A stretch of DNA of 64,000 nt, from positions 34,263,561 through 34,327,560 of the forward strand of contig NC_088775.1 in assembly GCF_954871325.1 (NCBI RefSeq), given 5' to 3'. Made by a program: the position numbers and the translations under genes. Of the stretch, positions 1 through 9,846 are shown in pieces; the stretch's first letter is position 1, and each line of letters opens with the position of its first letter. The notes beneath the pieces were generated by a model. It was not told the DNA's origin. It saw only the letters and a program-made list of their open reading frames with translations, and ran no database searches. Source of the DNA: Gordionus sp. m RMFG-2023. Its lineage: Eukaryota > Nematomorpha > Gordioida > Chordodea > Parachordodidae.

Positions 1-70
1 TTTGAATCATATTATATTGTCAATTAAAATAGATATATATAAATATTTGTTTGTTAGATATAATTTATTT

Positions 71-430
71 TAAACACCCCCTTTAATCTTGTTTTCTTGT
101 TCTTAATAATACCCCTTATACTTTATGCATCTAATTTTTATTATTTTAAATTTACCAACCCCCCTAATTTAGATTGTTCATAATAACTTACAGTTCTTGA
201 ATCTTTCTTTTTTTTTCAATTTTCAATTTTTTCTTTCCCCCATTTTTCTTGTTTATACCTTTTTTTTGTTCTTAATAATACTTTTTAGCCTTATTTTATA
301 ATTATTATTTTTTTTTAAATTTACCAACCCCTCTAATCTCGATTATACTTCTGATAGGATAGCTCATCTATCTTTCTTTTTTTTTCAATTTTGATTTTTT
401 TCCCCATTTCCCTTGTTAATATCTTTTTGG
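71..430. repeat. Tandem repeat, period about 170 bp, before the RT element
   Basis: Two full and one partial unit are visible. The block ACCAACCCCCCTAAT is followed by a T-rich tract and then GTTCTTAATAAT. The GTTCTTAATAAT word occurs at 99 and 268, which gives a period of 169; the ACCAACCCC word occurs near 153 and 323. The repeats stop just before the first RT-element coding remnants, so they may be the element's 5' untranslated or promoter region. That role is an inference from position only. Confidence 0.7.
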
Positions 431-897
431 TTTCTTTTTCTCCCATTCAAAGTTATATCCGTTAATATTTTTTTTTGTTATCCCCCTTTCAAAGCCATCC
501 CATGGTAAACTCTTGTTGTCAAGTATGCTTAAAAATAATTTCGCTTAATTTAAATGGCGTGTTTAGGAAACATGGTTCACTCGCTTGCCCCAATTCTGGA
601 AAATATTCCCTCTCCTCCGGCTCAGATCCTTTTATTAACGCTCCTCACTCGTATGACCCCAGTCCGGCTTCTTGTTCCTCAAGCTCTGTTGATTTATTCC
701 TTAATTCGCATAAGCCCCCAGTTCTTTCTAGGATCCTTCGCTCGAGAGTCTATCTCAAGGTTCCTTATGACTCTTGTGAATAAAACTCAGATTTCTCCTC
801 AATACCCTTGTGGTTAGATTTAATTAGTGTCTGCTTTCGAGTTTAAGTTAAGCCCAAGAATAGAATAAATATCATATATAGCTCAATCAAGGAGAAA

Positions 898-1753
898 GTG
901 TCCAATTTTGGAAATACGATTATCGATGAATTTTCTCCATCTAACTCTTTAAATCCCTACTCTTTCCGTTGTAAATTGATCTCTGAAAAATTAGATCTTG
1001 GTGATATTAGTGGTGCTGCCCGAATATTGACTTCCGATGATACTATTTTACCTATCAACGTTACTATCTTTCAACAACTTCTCGAGAAACATCCACTAGC
1101 TTCCCCTTTTAACATTCACCCGCATGCCTCTTCCCCTATTCCTTTTACCTGTGATGAAGTACTTAAGTGATTAAAGTCTTTTTAAAAAGGGACGACAGGT
1201 GGGTTGGACGGTTTCAGACCTGGTTTTTTGTGGATTTAATTCAATGCTCTGATAGTGGTTTTATTGACCCTTTGCTGAAATCATTAACTGAACTTTGCAA
1301 TAATATCCTCTTATGCGAAGTTCCTCTTTGTATTCGTCCTATTCTTTTTGGCGCACGTCTTGTGTTTTTAACCAAACCGGATGGTGGCATTAGACCCATA
1401 GCCATAGGGTTATTCTTTCGTCGTTTAGTCGCCAAGGCTATTGTAAATAGGATCCGGCCTAAAGCCAGTTCCCTCTTATTTCCCTCACAGTTAGGATTTA
1501 GAGTGGTGAGTGCGAAGTGGCTTCAAATGTTGCGCGTATTTTTATAAATACTGAGGCCGATAAGGTTTTCTGCAAGTTAGACTTCAGAAATGCCTTCAAC
1601 ACCATCCATAGGAGGGCATTCTTACCATCTTTTTTACATCATTTCCCAAAATATAATTTCCTTAATTCCTGTTATGGATTCCCTTCGTTACTCAAATTCG
1701 GGGAGATATCCTCTGGAGAGTAGATTCAGCTAGGTGATTCACTAGGTCCCTTG
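898..1753 (+). pseudogene. RT element, N-terminal part, fingers and palm motif A
   Basis: The first piece (898-1170) carries GDISGAARILTSDDTI and EKHPLASPF, features that precede the RT core in this family. A decayed stretch around 1180-1215 recalls the usual conserved GGLDGFRP block in another frame. At 1167-1547 comes the finger motif TKPDGGIRPIAIG followed by RRLVAKAI and the QLGF block. At 1517-1723, in a shifted frame, is palm motif A, KLDFRNAFNTI. The aspartate of motif A, one of the metal ligands of RT, is present. The piece stops at the LTR insertion, within the conserved QxGDxLGPL block. Frame changes and internal stops mean no RT can be made. Confidence 0.88.
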
Positions 1754-1993
1754 TATTAAATCGATTAAAGTTTAAAAAACGATAATGAATTTTATTTGTA
1801 ATTCTTTTGTACATATACATTTATATAATTATCCAATTTAACTTCTAATAATATGCAAGATTAACCTCGATAATATAATATTACATGTCGGAAAGTTATA
1901 ATATAATATACAAATAACGTCCTTTTAAAATATATAACGTGACCTTTTAAAATATATCTTAACCTTTACAATAATAAATATTCAGATGTAACA
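1754..1993 (-). repeat. LTR, 3' copy of the minus-strand LTR element
   Basis: This 240-bp direct repeat pairs with 3129-3371. On the minus strand it starts TGTTACATC and ends GATTTAATA. It lies directly next to the CCTTG target duplication. Confidence 0.9.
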
Positions 1994-2440
1994 TATCTTC
2001 TTTCCCACCAAGTTAAGATCGTCTACCAATCTTTTTATTTACCAAGTTCAAGTTCATCTATTAATTTTTTTGTTGGCTTTAGTTCCCTTGTTAGATAACC
2101 CGTTTGCCTTCCTTTTTGAGTTCAATTGTTATTATTGATTAGATTTCGTCTGATTCTTCCCTTTCTTCCCTTATTCGTAGTTGATCGGGATGTTTTAATA
2201 CGGTTTTGTACGTTTATTTTTTTCTTCTTTTTCTTCTTCCCTTTTCCAGGATTGTGATGGCGATTCTCGTTTTTCGACCAATTGTTCCCACCATCACTGT
2301 TTTATTTTCGCTTGTTATTTTATCATCATTTATCTGTAGATCTATAGCGATTTTTATGATTCGTTGTAGAATTATTCTCAATCGTCCATTATCATTATAT
2401 TGTTGATCATGTTAATTTCTACATATATTGGTAACGATAA

Positions 2441-2770
2441 GCCAAATTCTATAATCCCTGGAAATCCAAATAGGCTGTGTCAAATTTTATAATCCACGGA
2501 AATCCCAATAGGCTGTATCAATCATTTTGATAGTGCCCTTTATCATTATCATAAATTCTCTAATCCATGAAAATCTAAATAGGCTGCATCAATCATTTTG
2601 ATTGTGCCCTTTATCATATAAATTCTATAATCCATGGAATCTAAATAGGCTGCATCAATCATTTTGATAGTGCCCTTTATCATTATCATAAATTCTATAA
2701 TCCATGGAAATCTAAATAGGCTGCATCAATCATTTTGATAGTGCCCTATATCATATAAATTCTATAATTT
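2441..2770. repeat. About 4.5 tandem units of roughly 69 bp inside the LTR element
   Basis: Each unit contains TTCTATAATCCATGGAAAT, TAAATAGGCTGCATCAATC and GATAGTGCCCTTTATCAT. Units start near 2441 (short), 2482, 2552, 2622 and 2691, with a stub at 2757. This is non-coding, and its role is unknown; it may be an expanded untranslated region. Confidence 0.85.
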
Positions 2771-3128
2771 TGTTTAAGTTTTAACGGTTGGTCTTCGTCT
2801 TTAGTATCTGGGTAGTAAACATAGTTCTCCGACGATTAATTGATTGCGAATTCTTAGTTCTTTATTATAGATTCAGTAGGGCCGCGACTTAATCGAATGA
2901 AATCAATTCCTCCTCTAAGTCGTCAATATAAAATTTTGAGGATTTTTTATGTGTCTATAGTCGTCAATAGCCCATTTATTTCATTCATCTTTTGTCCATA
3001 ATTTCTAAACAAATCTATTATTATTTTATTTATTTTTTTTTATAACAGGAAAAAAAAATTATAATTCTATATAACATTTAACTTGACCGAAGACCGAAAA
3101 CCGCGCGACCTTTTACCTCGTCGCCAAA

Positions 3129-3371
3129 TATTAAATCGATTAAAGTTTAAAAAACGATAATGAATTTTATTTGTAATTCTTTTATATATATACATTTATA
3201 TAAATATCCAATTTAACTTCTAATAATATGCAATTTGATTAACCTCGATAATATAATATTACATGTCGGAAAGTTATAATATAATATACAAATAACGTCC
3301 TTTTAAAATATATAACGTGACCTTTTAAAATATATCTTAACCTTTACAATAATAAATAATAAGATGTAACA
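3129..3371 (-). repeat. LTR, 5' copy of the minus-strand LTR element
   Basis: This 243-bp repeat is nearly identical to 1754-1993. The bases just inside it on the minus strand (TTTGGCGACGAGG) look like a primer-binding site. CCTTG follows on its outer side. Confidence 0.9.
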
Positions 3372-4830
3372 CCTTGCTCTTTACTATAGGGATTCAGGAT
3401 TTGATTAAAAATTTAAAGTCTGATTTCAAATTAGTCCTTAATTTATGGTATCTCGATGATGGCTCTTTTGGCGATTCTTTATCCAATGTTATGTCGGCCA
3501 TAGAGTACGTTCAAATGGAAGCTTCTAACATTGGTCTTTCCTTAAATAGGAGAAAGTGTGAAATTTCCTCCTTCAACAATAAGGATTTTATCCCTCCCTT
3601 AGATTTTACAATCATTTCGCAAGAGGAACTCTGTCTTTTAGGTTCCCCTATCGGTTTTTCAACTTCCTTTTGTCAAAAAACTTTTGACGATTTGATCCAG
3701 TCCATTTCCAATTTACTCAAGAATCTTCCTCTCTCTCTAAGCATCAATTCTTCTTTCTCACCAAAAAATGTCTTTTTCTACCGAAATTCTTTTATTTATT
3801 TAAATCTTTCCCCGCTTTCCAGTACAATACCCTCCTTAAAGCCTTCGAATTAAAATTTAAACTTTTTATCGAATCCCTTTTAGCCTTAAATTTTTCCGAT
3901 TTCAGTTATCCCTCGCCGCCCGCTTACCGGGGTGGACTTAGATTTTCACCCCCCTTCCTAATGGCAATTGCGTGTTTTCTTTCATCTCGAATATCCTTTA
4001 ACGATTCTATTTCCACGCTTATCGAGTTATACGATCCCCTTCTATCTTCAGCTAAACAAGAGTGTACTCTAGTTATCCAAGGCTCCGAGCAGCCATTTTC
4101 CAGTCATCTAAAGAGCTTCCTGGTCCCTATGCTTCAATGCGCATTTGAAAAACTTTGTATGTGCCACGATCTAACTAACCTTCAACTGTTCAGAAACGCA
4201 AAAAATATCTCTAACGGTCATGAATGGCTAAACGCGATTCCGAGTGGTAAAAAGGAAACGTTACTCACAGACGATGAGTTTCAAACTGCCATTGGCCATA
4301 GGCTTGGTTGCTTTATCTCTTCTGTGGACACCTGTGCTGCCTGTCACAAACAGGTTGATCCTTTCTCTAGACATTGTTTTTCGTGCCTCAAAGTCAGTGG
4401 CAGTTTCCTGAGGCACGACAACCTTAATAGGTTAATCGGCAAAGCCTTGATTTCGGCCGGTTTCCCCAATAGTTTGGAGCCATTAGGTCTCCTAAATGCG
4501 GACGGTAAGAGTCCCGACGGCATGTCTTTAACGTCTTGGCACGGCGGCAAAAGACTAATCTGGGACGTCTCTTGTGTTACCTCCTTTCCACCGACCCCTT
4601 GGAACTACAAGAAACCAATAAGTTTAATAAATATAGATTCCTCCCTAATTCTTTTATACTTATTCCTCTAATTTTAGCGTCCTTGGAAACCCCGGTCCCC
4701 AATCCCCAAAGTTCTTAAATCAATTGGTTATAAGAATTTCATTAAGGACATGGGTCAAAAACGAGTCCCTATCTCTTAAACAAAAAATCCAATTTGAAAT
4801 CCTAAATAGGAACTACAAATGTTTCTAATA
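3372..4830 (+). pseudogene. RT element, catalytic loop, thumb and endonuclease-like C-terminus
   Basis: At 3374-3853 the catalytic loop WYLDDGS (the YxDD signature) is followed by NRRKCEI and LLGSPIG, the usual order of RT motifs C to E. At 3961-4671 the C-terminal region carries EKLCMCHDL, IGHRLGCF, a Cys/His cluster CAACHKQVDPFSRHCFSC, RHDNLNRLIGKAL, SPDG and IWDVSC. The PDG...WD arrangement resembles the PD-(D/E)XK-type endonuclease of early-branching LINEs, which is an inference from spacing. From about 4675 the frame is lost, but FIKDMGQK-like remnants continue to about 4826. The break between 3853 and 3961 is another frame change. Confidence 0.87.
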
Positions 4831-5227
4831 ATATGTGACAATATATAATATATTATCACAATATTTATATGAAGATTTTAGTTTTCAAGATATTTATTTA
4901 GGTCTGATATTATATTAAAATTGAAATGTATTATGAAAAATCAATCACATTAATAAATTTATATAATATTTATTGTTTAATATATTACATTTATAAAATA
5001 TTATATTCTAACCTGTAATAAAGGGTATTTTTCTTAATGAGATATCATTTTCATACAGTTTAATAGTTACTTCATAATCTTTTTTTAGTAAAAATTTTAC
5101 TATTTTGAATTTTGCATATATATTTGGGTACCATAATAATATAATAAAAATTAACTGATTGCGCCGACTAGCCATGATTTAACCTGAGGTAATATTACTA
5201 ATTTGATCTTAACATATATTTAAGCAT
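4831..5227. other. AT-rich spacer
   Basis: Nothing recognisable was found between the end of the RT remnants and the target duplication of the hAT element. The stretch consists mainly of AT-rich words such as TATAATATATTAT. Confidence 0.6.
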
Positions 5228-7731
5228 TATATATCCAGTGACCCCTACACTTTTTGAGGGATAGAAGCAGAATACCCCCCTAAAGTACCCCCCCCCCCAT
5301 TGTAAATTATTTTTTGACACCAATAAATTTCAAAAATAATTTTTATTGCATCAATATTTATTATAATATAAATATAATGTAAAAAATATATGCTTTAAAA
5401 ATATTATTTTTAAATTAATAATTTAGATAAATTAGGGGAAGAGAAAGCAAAAGAATTTATAATTTTATCAATATTTAATTGTTTAAATAAATTATTTTCC
5501 ATTGATAAAATGGTTAAATTATTAAGAAATGGATCTTTCATGACACTACGAAGTCTTGTTTTAATTAGTTTAATTTTACTCATGACCCTTTCGGCAGTAC
5601 ATGATGTAGTAGGAATAGTTAATAAATATTTATATAAATTGTTAAATTTGGGAAAGCAGAAAAATTTATAAGCAGATGATAAGGTAAAATAAATGAATAG
5701 TTTCTCCAGTCTGAATCATTCATCTCAGAATTATTATCATCATCAGAAGAAGCTAAATAATGTATTAGTAAAAATATTTTAATTAAATAAATTTACAATT
5801 CTCAGAATCTGACAAATCTTCTTTAACCTCTAGGTCACGAGTAATAATTACGTCCCCCGTTTTAGCCATTTTATAAATATTTCTAAACATCAACATTTCC
5901 TCAAAAACTTGACTTGTATTTAATTGATAAAATTCACAGATATCCTTGATATCATCTTTAACAATTGCCTTTTCCGCCATTCCCTTTGGGGTAAAAAATG
6001 ATGTTTGACTCAAAAATTTTATCGATTCATCGTTAAATCTTTCACTAAACTGCATAATAATTAAATCAAGTGCAGCATAAAACACACTGATTTTAAAGCT
6101 AAAATAAAATATTATATTTAATGATGAAAGTATATATATATATCTCCTTTTTGGATTAAAATGTTTGAAGTCTTGAACTTTCAAAATCAAAAGGTAAATT
6201 TCTATTCTTCATAAAATCTTGGGCCTTTGAAAAGACATCCAAAAATTCAGTGTTATTATCTATTTTAGGATTATAAAATAATAAAAGATAATAATTTAAA
6301 TTATACTTCTCATATTAATCAGGCAATCTTTTACCAATTGAATTTGATTTATTGCAAACCCTATATCCTTCGAAATGGTTTGCAATTTTGTACAAGCCAA
6401 GCTTGTTATCAACAATATTTTATCCAAAACACATAGTGATAAAATAAAATAAAATTTTTCTATTATATAGACTATAGCACTAGCCATAGTGGAAGTGGCA
6501 GGATCTTCAGAATCCTTTAAATTTGCCAAAGCTGCCCTCAAAGCATTATAAAGTAGAAAAAATTACAATCGCCTTATATGATGTTAGCCAGCTTCTATAA
6601 ATATAAAATAAACATTATATATCGAAACAATTAAGATAATATTACCGAGTGGTATTCTTGATGCGTAAAAATCTATGTGATTTTGTCAGTAAATCACTCT
6701 GACATGTTTTGAGTACTTCATATCTTTTAACACCATTAAAATATACGTAAATTTCGTCTAATATTTCCAAGACATTTCGCAGCTCTTTTACTGATTGACA
6801 TTATTGAACAACTATTAAATTCAATCGATGACAATAGCACCAAATAAAAGCTGCCTTTGGCGCCTCCGCTCTAATCAAAGCCTGCATTCCATTAATTCTT
6901 CCTCTCATGTTTGAGGCGCCATCATAGCTTTGCCCCACTAGGAATTCGAGGGGTAGATTCATGGAGCCAAGCTTGGATATTTTATTCTTTTTAATATCGA
7001 GGCCCGTTGTATTTCCCGTACAATAAATGTCTATCAGCCTTTCAACGGGCTTAGGTGTCTCGCTATTTTCAACATATCTCACTATCAAAGCTATTGCTTC
7101 TGATTTCGATACATCATATGTGCCATCAACTATAATTGAATAGCACCTGTTGAATTCAATCTCCTTTTTAATTTTTTTTATAACCATATTTTTCATGGTT
7201 TCAATAAGAATATTTATGTTATTATATGATAACAGATTTGAATATAATTTAGATTTTAATTCCTTAATTTTTTTCTCACTTCTTCTTTCTTCATTATCTT
7301 GTATATACATTTTAAGAACAGGCTCAGAATCTGCAATAAGTTTAATAAGGCTCATCATATTGCCATCTGCCTGTTCCCCCAGAAGGCTTGATTGCGAGAT
7401 AAGCATTTATATTTTTTTTGGTTAATATTTTTGGGCATATTTTGACAATGATCTAAAAATTATAAATGATTATATATAAGATTTAATATTTAAATTTTTA
7501 CTATTCCCTTTGATAAAATTTTAATTTTGCGCCAAATCTTGAAAGTGGAAAAATAATTTTATGATAAGAAATATCGGATAACAAACTAATTTGCTAAACA
7601 TCGACCATAAAAATTTTTAAAAAAATAAAATAAAAAAATTTAAAAAAAAAAAAAGTACCCCCATAGAAATTTATAGAAGCAGTTGCTTCGGATCCCCCTC
7701 TCCCCCCGTTGTAGGGGTCACTGTATATATC
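5228..7731 (-). mobile_element. hAT transposon with complete ends, internally decayed
   Basis: Terminal inverted repeats CAGTGACCCCTACA (5236-5249) and TGTAGGGGTCACTG (7710-7723) are flanked by the exact 8-bp duplication TATATATC (5228-5235, 7724-7731). An 8-bp duplication and CAGTG-type ends are diagnostic of hAT elements. The element is 2488 bp. The transposase remnant lies on the minus strand and occupies most of it. A poly-C tract lies just inside the left end and a CCCCCTCTCCCCCC tract just inside the right. Both ends are intact, so the copy may once have been mobilised in trans. Confidence 0.96.
5410..7406 (-). pseudogene. hAT transposase remnant (DUF4371/ZMYM1-like)
   Basis: Reading on the minus strand, 7406-6801 gives the DUF4371-type core: IIVDGTYDVSKSEAIAL, PVERLIDIYCTGNTTGLDI, VGQSYDGASNMRG and WCYCHRLNLIVV, all conserved in this family. 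6541-6296 continues with NLKDSEDPATSTMASAIV and FAINQIQLVKDCL. 6190-5783 holds KDICEFYQLN. At about 5640-5410 the hATC dimerisation domain follows, with TAERVMSKIKLIKTRLRS and NNLTILSMENN, ending in a stop at 5410-5412. The N-terminal TTF zinc finger expected in full-length members (roughly the first 200 or more residues) is not seen, because the remnant begins at GEQADGNMMSLIKL. Several stops and frame changes separate the pieces, so no active transposase is encoded. Confidence 0.93.
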
Positions 7732-9269
7732 AATCTGAAACTTTCCCAAATATTAAAATAGATATTTAACTTTCATATAATGTTCATTTTGTCATGTTTA
7801 AACTTTTAATTTTTTAATACAACCTAATAATATTAAGTGAAAATATTGTAATTTTTACATCAAAAACATGTCATAACGGATAAAAATTTAAATAGCTGAA
7901 TATTATAAATTATTTTCATCCCCAATTATGGATATTATAGAATCCTATTTTAGAACTAAATTTCAAATTTTAATCTTTACTGATTTTAAAATAAAATCCT
8001 TTGAACTGACAAGCTCCTTGCTCCGACAAGCTCTGGTCTCTTTAACGTTATTACATATTTGTAAAATCCTTATATTAACTTATTTCTTTTCTTCTATAAG
8101 TCAATTCTCATCTTCTATCTAAATTTATAAACATATTTGATCATAATTATATTTTTTGTATAATTTTATATATGGCATTTTTCAAATAAAACGTTGTATA
8201 TTTCAATTTTGTGTTCAAATAACTCAAGTATTTGTTCTATGATGTTAAAAAAATTTCTTAACTGCTCCTCCAAAATTTTTGCTTCCCCCCCCCTCCCAAA
8301 TGGGTGAAGTAGAATCGACTATGAACAGAAAGATCATAGGGTAGAAGCATCTTAAAGGAAGCATAATGACTGGCAACCCTACTTTAAATTTTTATATATT
8401 GAACTAATTTCTCTCAAATTAATATGTGTATATTTATGGCCTATGTTCATTTATTCAATTAAACAATCCAATAATAAAATATTTTGAAAAAATTGTTTTT
8501 ACTTACCTCTTTCTAAAAAAAATATGTTATACATTTTCCGTTCGATAAAAAAATTACCCAATCAAATTATACTATTTTATATAAATATCATCCTTAAGCT
8601 TTCAACATTATTTGCACAAAATATTCTTACAAGTTTTATTTAGTATATTTATAAAGCAGTGTTGTTCATATAAGTGATTGAGCTTTTTAGACAAGTTATA
8701 ACTTAAATTGTAGTGTTATACCTAAAATTTCCCATAACTAGTTATCCATGACTAGCTACTTTTTAGGGAAAGGAGGCTCAAATAAATATATATATACCTA
8801 TTTAAAATGTAAATTCCCTTATTTTTTGAAAAATGTAGAAAGGGCATTTAATAATAATATGGATAACTATTATAAGCACTGGTTTTGAGTGGCCGACATT
8901 TTTTTATTAAGATGAGTCTGATTAGATTTCATTGACCTAAGGCTTGTTTATATAATCAAGATCCCAATTTTAAAAAAAAATGAAATATGCTTATCTGAAA
9001 TTTTCAAAAAATTACGTGATTTGACAAAATTGTTATTATAAAAGAATCTCTTTTTTTTCTTTTCCTTGATCGCATATTACCTGAAATTTTTTAAGATTAT
9101 TTGAAATTGTTTTTGAAAGAAAATATCTCAGGATATATATTATTCTTTTTTACTTTTCCTTTCCTTGATACGCATATTGCCTAAAATGTTTTATGACAAT
9201 TTTATTAAAAAAGTTCTTCTTTATGTTCTTTCCTTCTTTCTTTTTTCTTTCTGGTAAGATAGTTAAGAT
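7732..9269. other. AT-rich DNA, no gene seen
   Basis: Short open frames here (for example 7928-8122) show no family features. A C-rich patch GCTTCCCCCCCCCTCCC near 8281 resembles the poly-C seen inside hAT ends nearby, but no mate was found. Confidence 0.5.
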
Positions 9270-9678
9270 ACTTATTTTTATATGTCCAAAATGTTTATTA
9301 AATTAACCAAAATCAAGTTTCAATATTTATATATAATTAGCTTCAATTTAAATTATTATATATTTTGTATTCTAAACGTATCATTATTAATAAATAAAAT
9401 CGCATTTCAATTCATTATAGCCTAAAAACTAATAGTTTATGAAGCCTCCTGCAGTGATTTGTCTAACCCCCGCTATTGCGACTTGTTGTGCAAAATTACA
9501 ACTTTTATAAAAAATTAAATTTTAAAAATATGTTACATTCTTAAAAATAATTATAAGGCACCTTTATAGAGTAAAGTTATAGGTATCGAATCATATATTG
9601 TTCTTTATAATATCTAAAAAACACAGGAGTTATAGTTAATTTAGCAAAAATTTGTTCGATTATCCCCAGTCTCCCCTA
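9270..9678 (-). mobile_element. Miniature element, TAGGGGAGACTG subfamily, copy A
   Basis: The right end CCCCAGTCTCCCCTA (9664-9678) is the inverted form of the left end at 63036. The interior aligns in reverse with 50785-51170 and 63036-63450, sharing CCCCCGCTATTGCG, AGGCACCTTTATAGAGT and TATTGTTCTTTATAATATC. The terminal TA matches the TA preference of pogo/Tc1-mariner elements. No transposase trace was found in this copy. Confidence 0.85.
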
Positions 9679-9780
9679 TAAAGTTGTAAATATCTTATCA
9701 AATATGCTTGATTAAATTATTTTTATAAAATATTGAATTTGGATTTGAAATGTTAATTTATTTATATGTGCCGCCCCATA

Positions 9781-9846
9781 TTTAACATTTTCTTTCTTTC
9801 TCTCTTTCTTTCATTCATTCTTTCTTTCTCTCTCTTTCTTTCTTTT
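9781..9846. repeat. TTTC-type pyrimidine microsatellite
   Basis: This is an interrupted (TTTC)n/(TCTC)n run with CATTCATT interruptions. A shorter cousin is at about 33702-33730. Confidence 0.9.

Larger units (their letters stand above)
1749..3376 (-). mobile_element. Short non-coding LTR element inserted in the RT element (fossil)
   Basis: The direct repeats 1754-1993 and 3129-3371 are about 98% alike (roughly five substitutions and one small indel by eye), so this is a fairly young insertion. The 5-bp duplication CCTTG flanks it at 1749-1753 and 3372-3376. Read on the minus strand, each repeat begins TGTTACATC. The sequence after the upstream repeat is TTTGGCGACGAGG, placed and shaped like a primer-binding site, and a purine tract (GGTGGGAAAGAAGATA) precedes the downstream repeat. 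These are features of Ty3/gypsy-like elements. The interior of about 1.1 kb shows no capsid or polymerase gene, so it is a broken or naturally non-autonomous copy that would have depended on another element. Confidence 0.9.
475..4830 (+). mobile_element. Decayed reverse-transcriptase retroelement, LINE-like, with restriction-like endonuclease tail
   Basis: One plus-strand element is represented by consecutive pieces in the expected protein order: an N-terminal region, RT fingers and palm, the RT catalytic loop, a thumb, and a C-terminal Cys/His plus endonuclease-like region. It is interrupted at 1754-3371 by an LTR element. The RT pieces resemble a family seen in many animal genomes, with KPDGGIRPIA-type fingers, a YLDDG catalytic loop, and a tail with CxxC...HCxxC, PDG and WD motifs. 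No terminal repeats belonging to this element were found, and no RNase H or integrase was recognised, so a non-LTR class is likely but not proven. Several stops and frame changes show it is dead. Confidence 0.85.

Noticed and set aside
2441-2770. CRISPR-like or satellite array
   Set aside because: The whole unit repeats without spacers and is confined to the interior of an LTR element.
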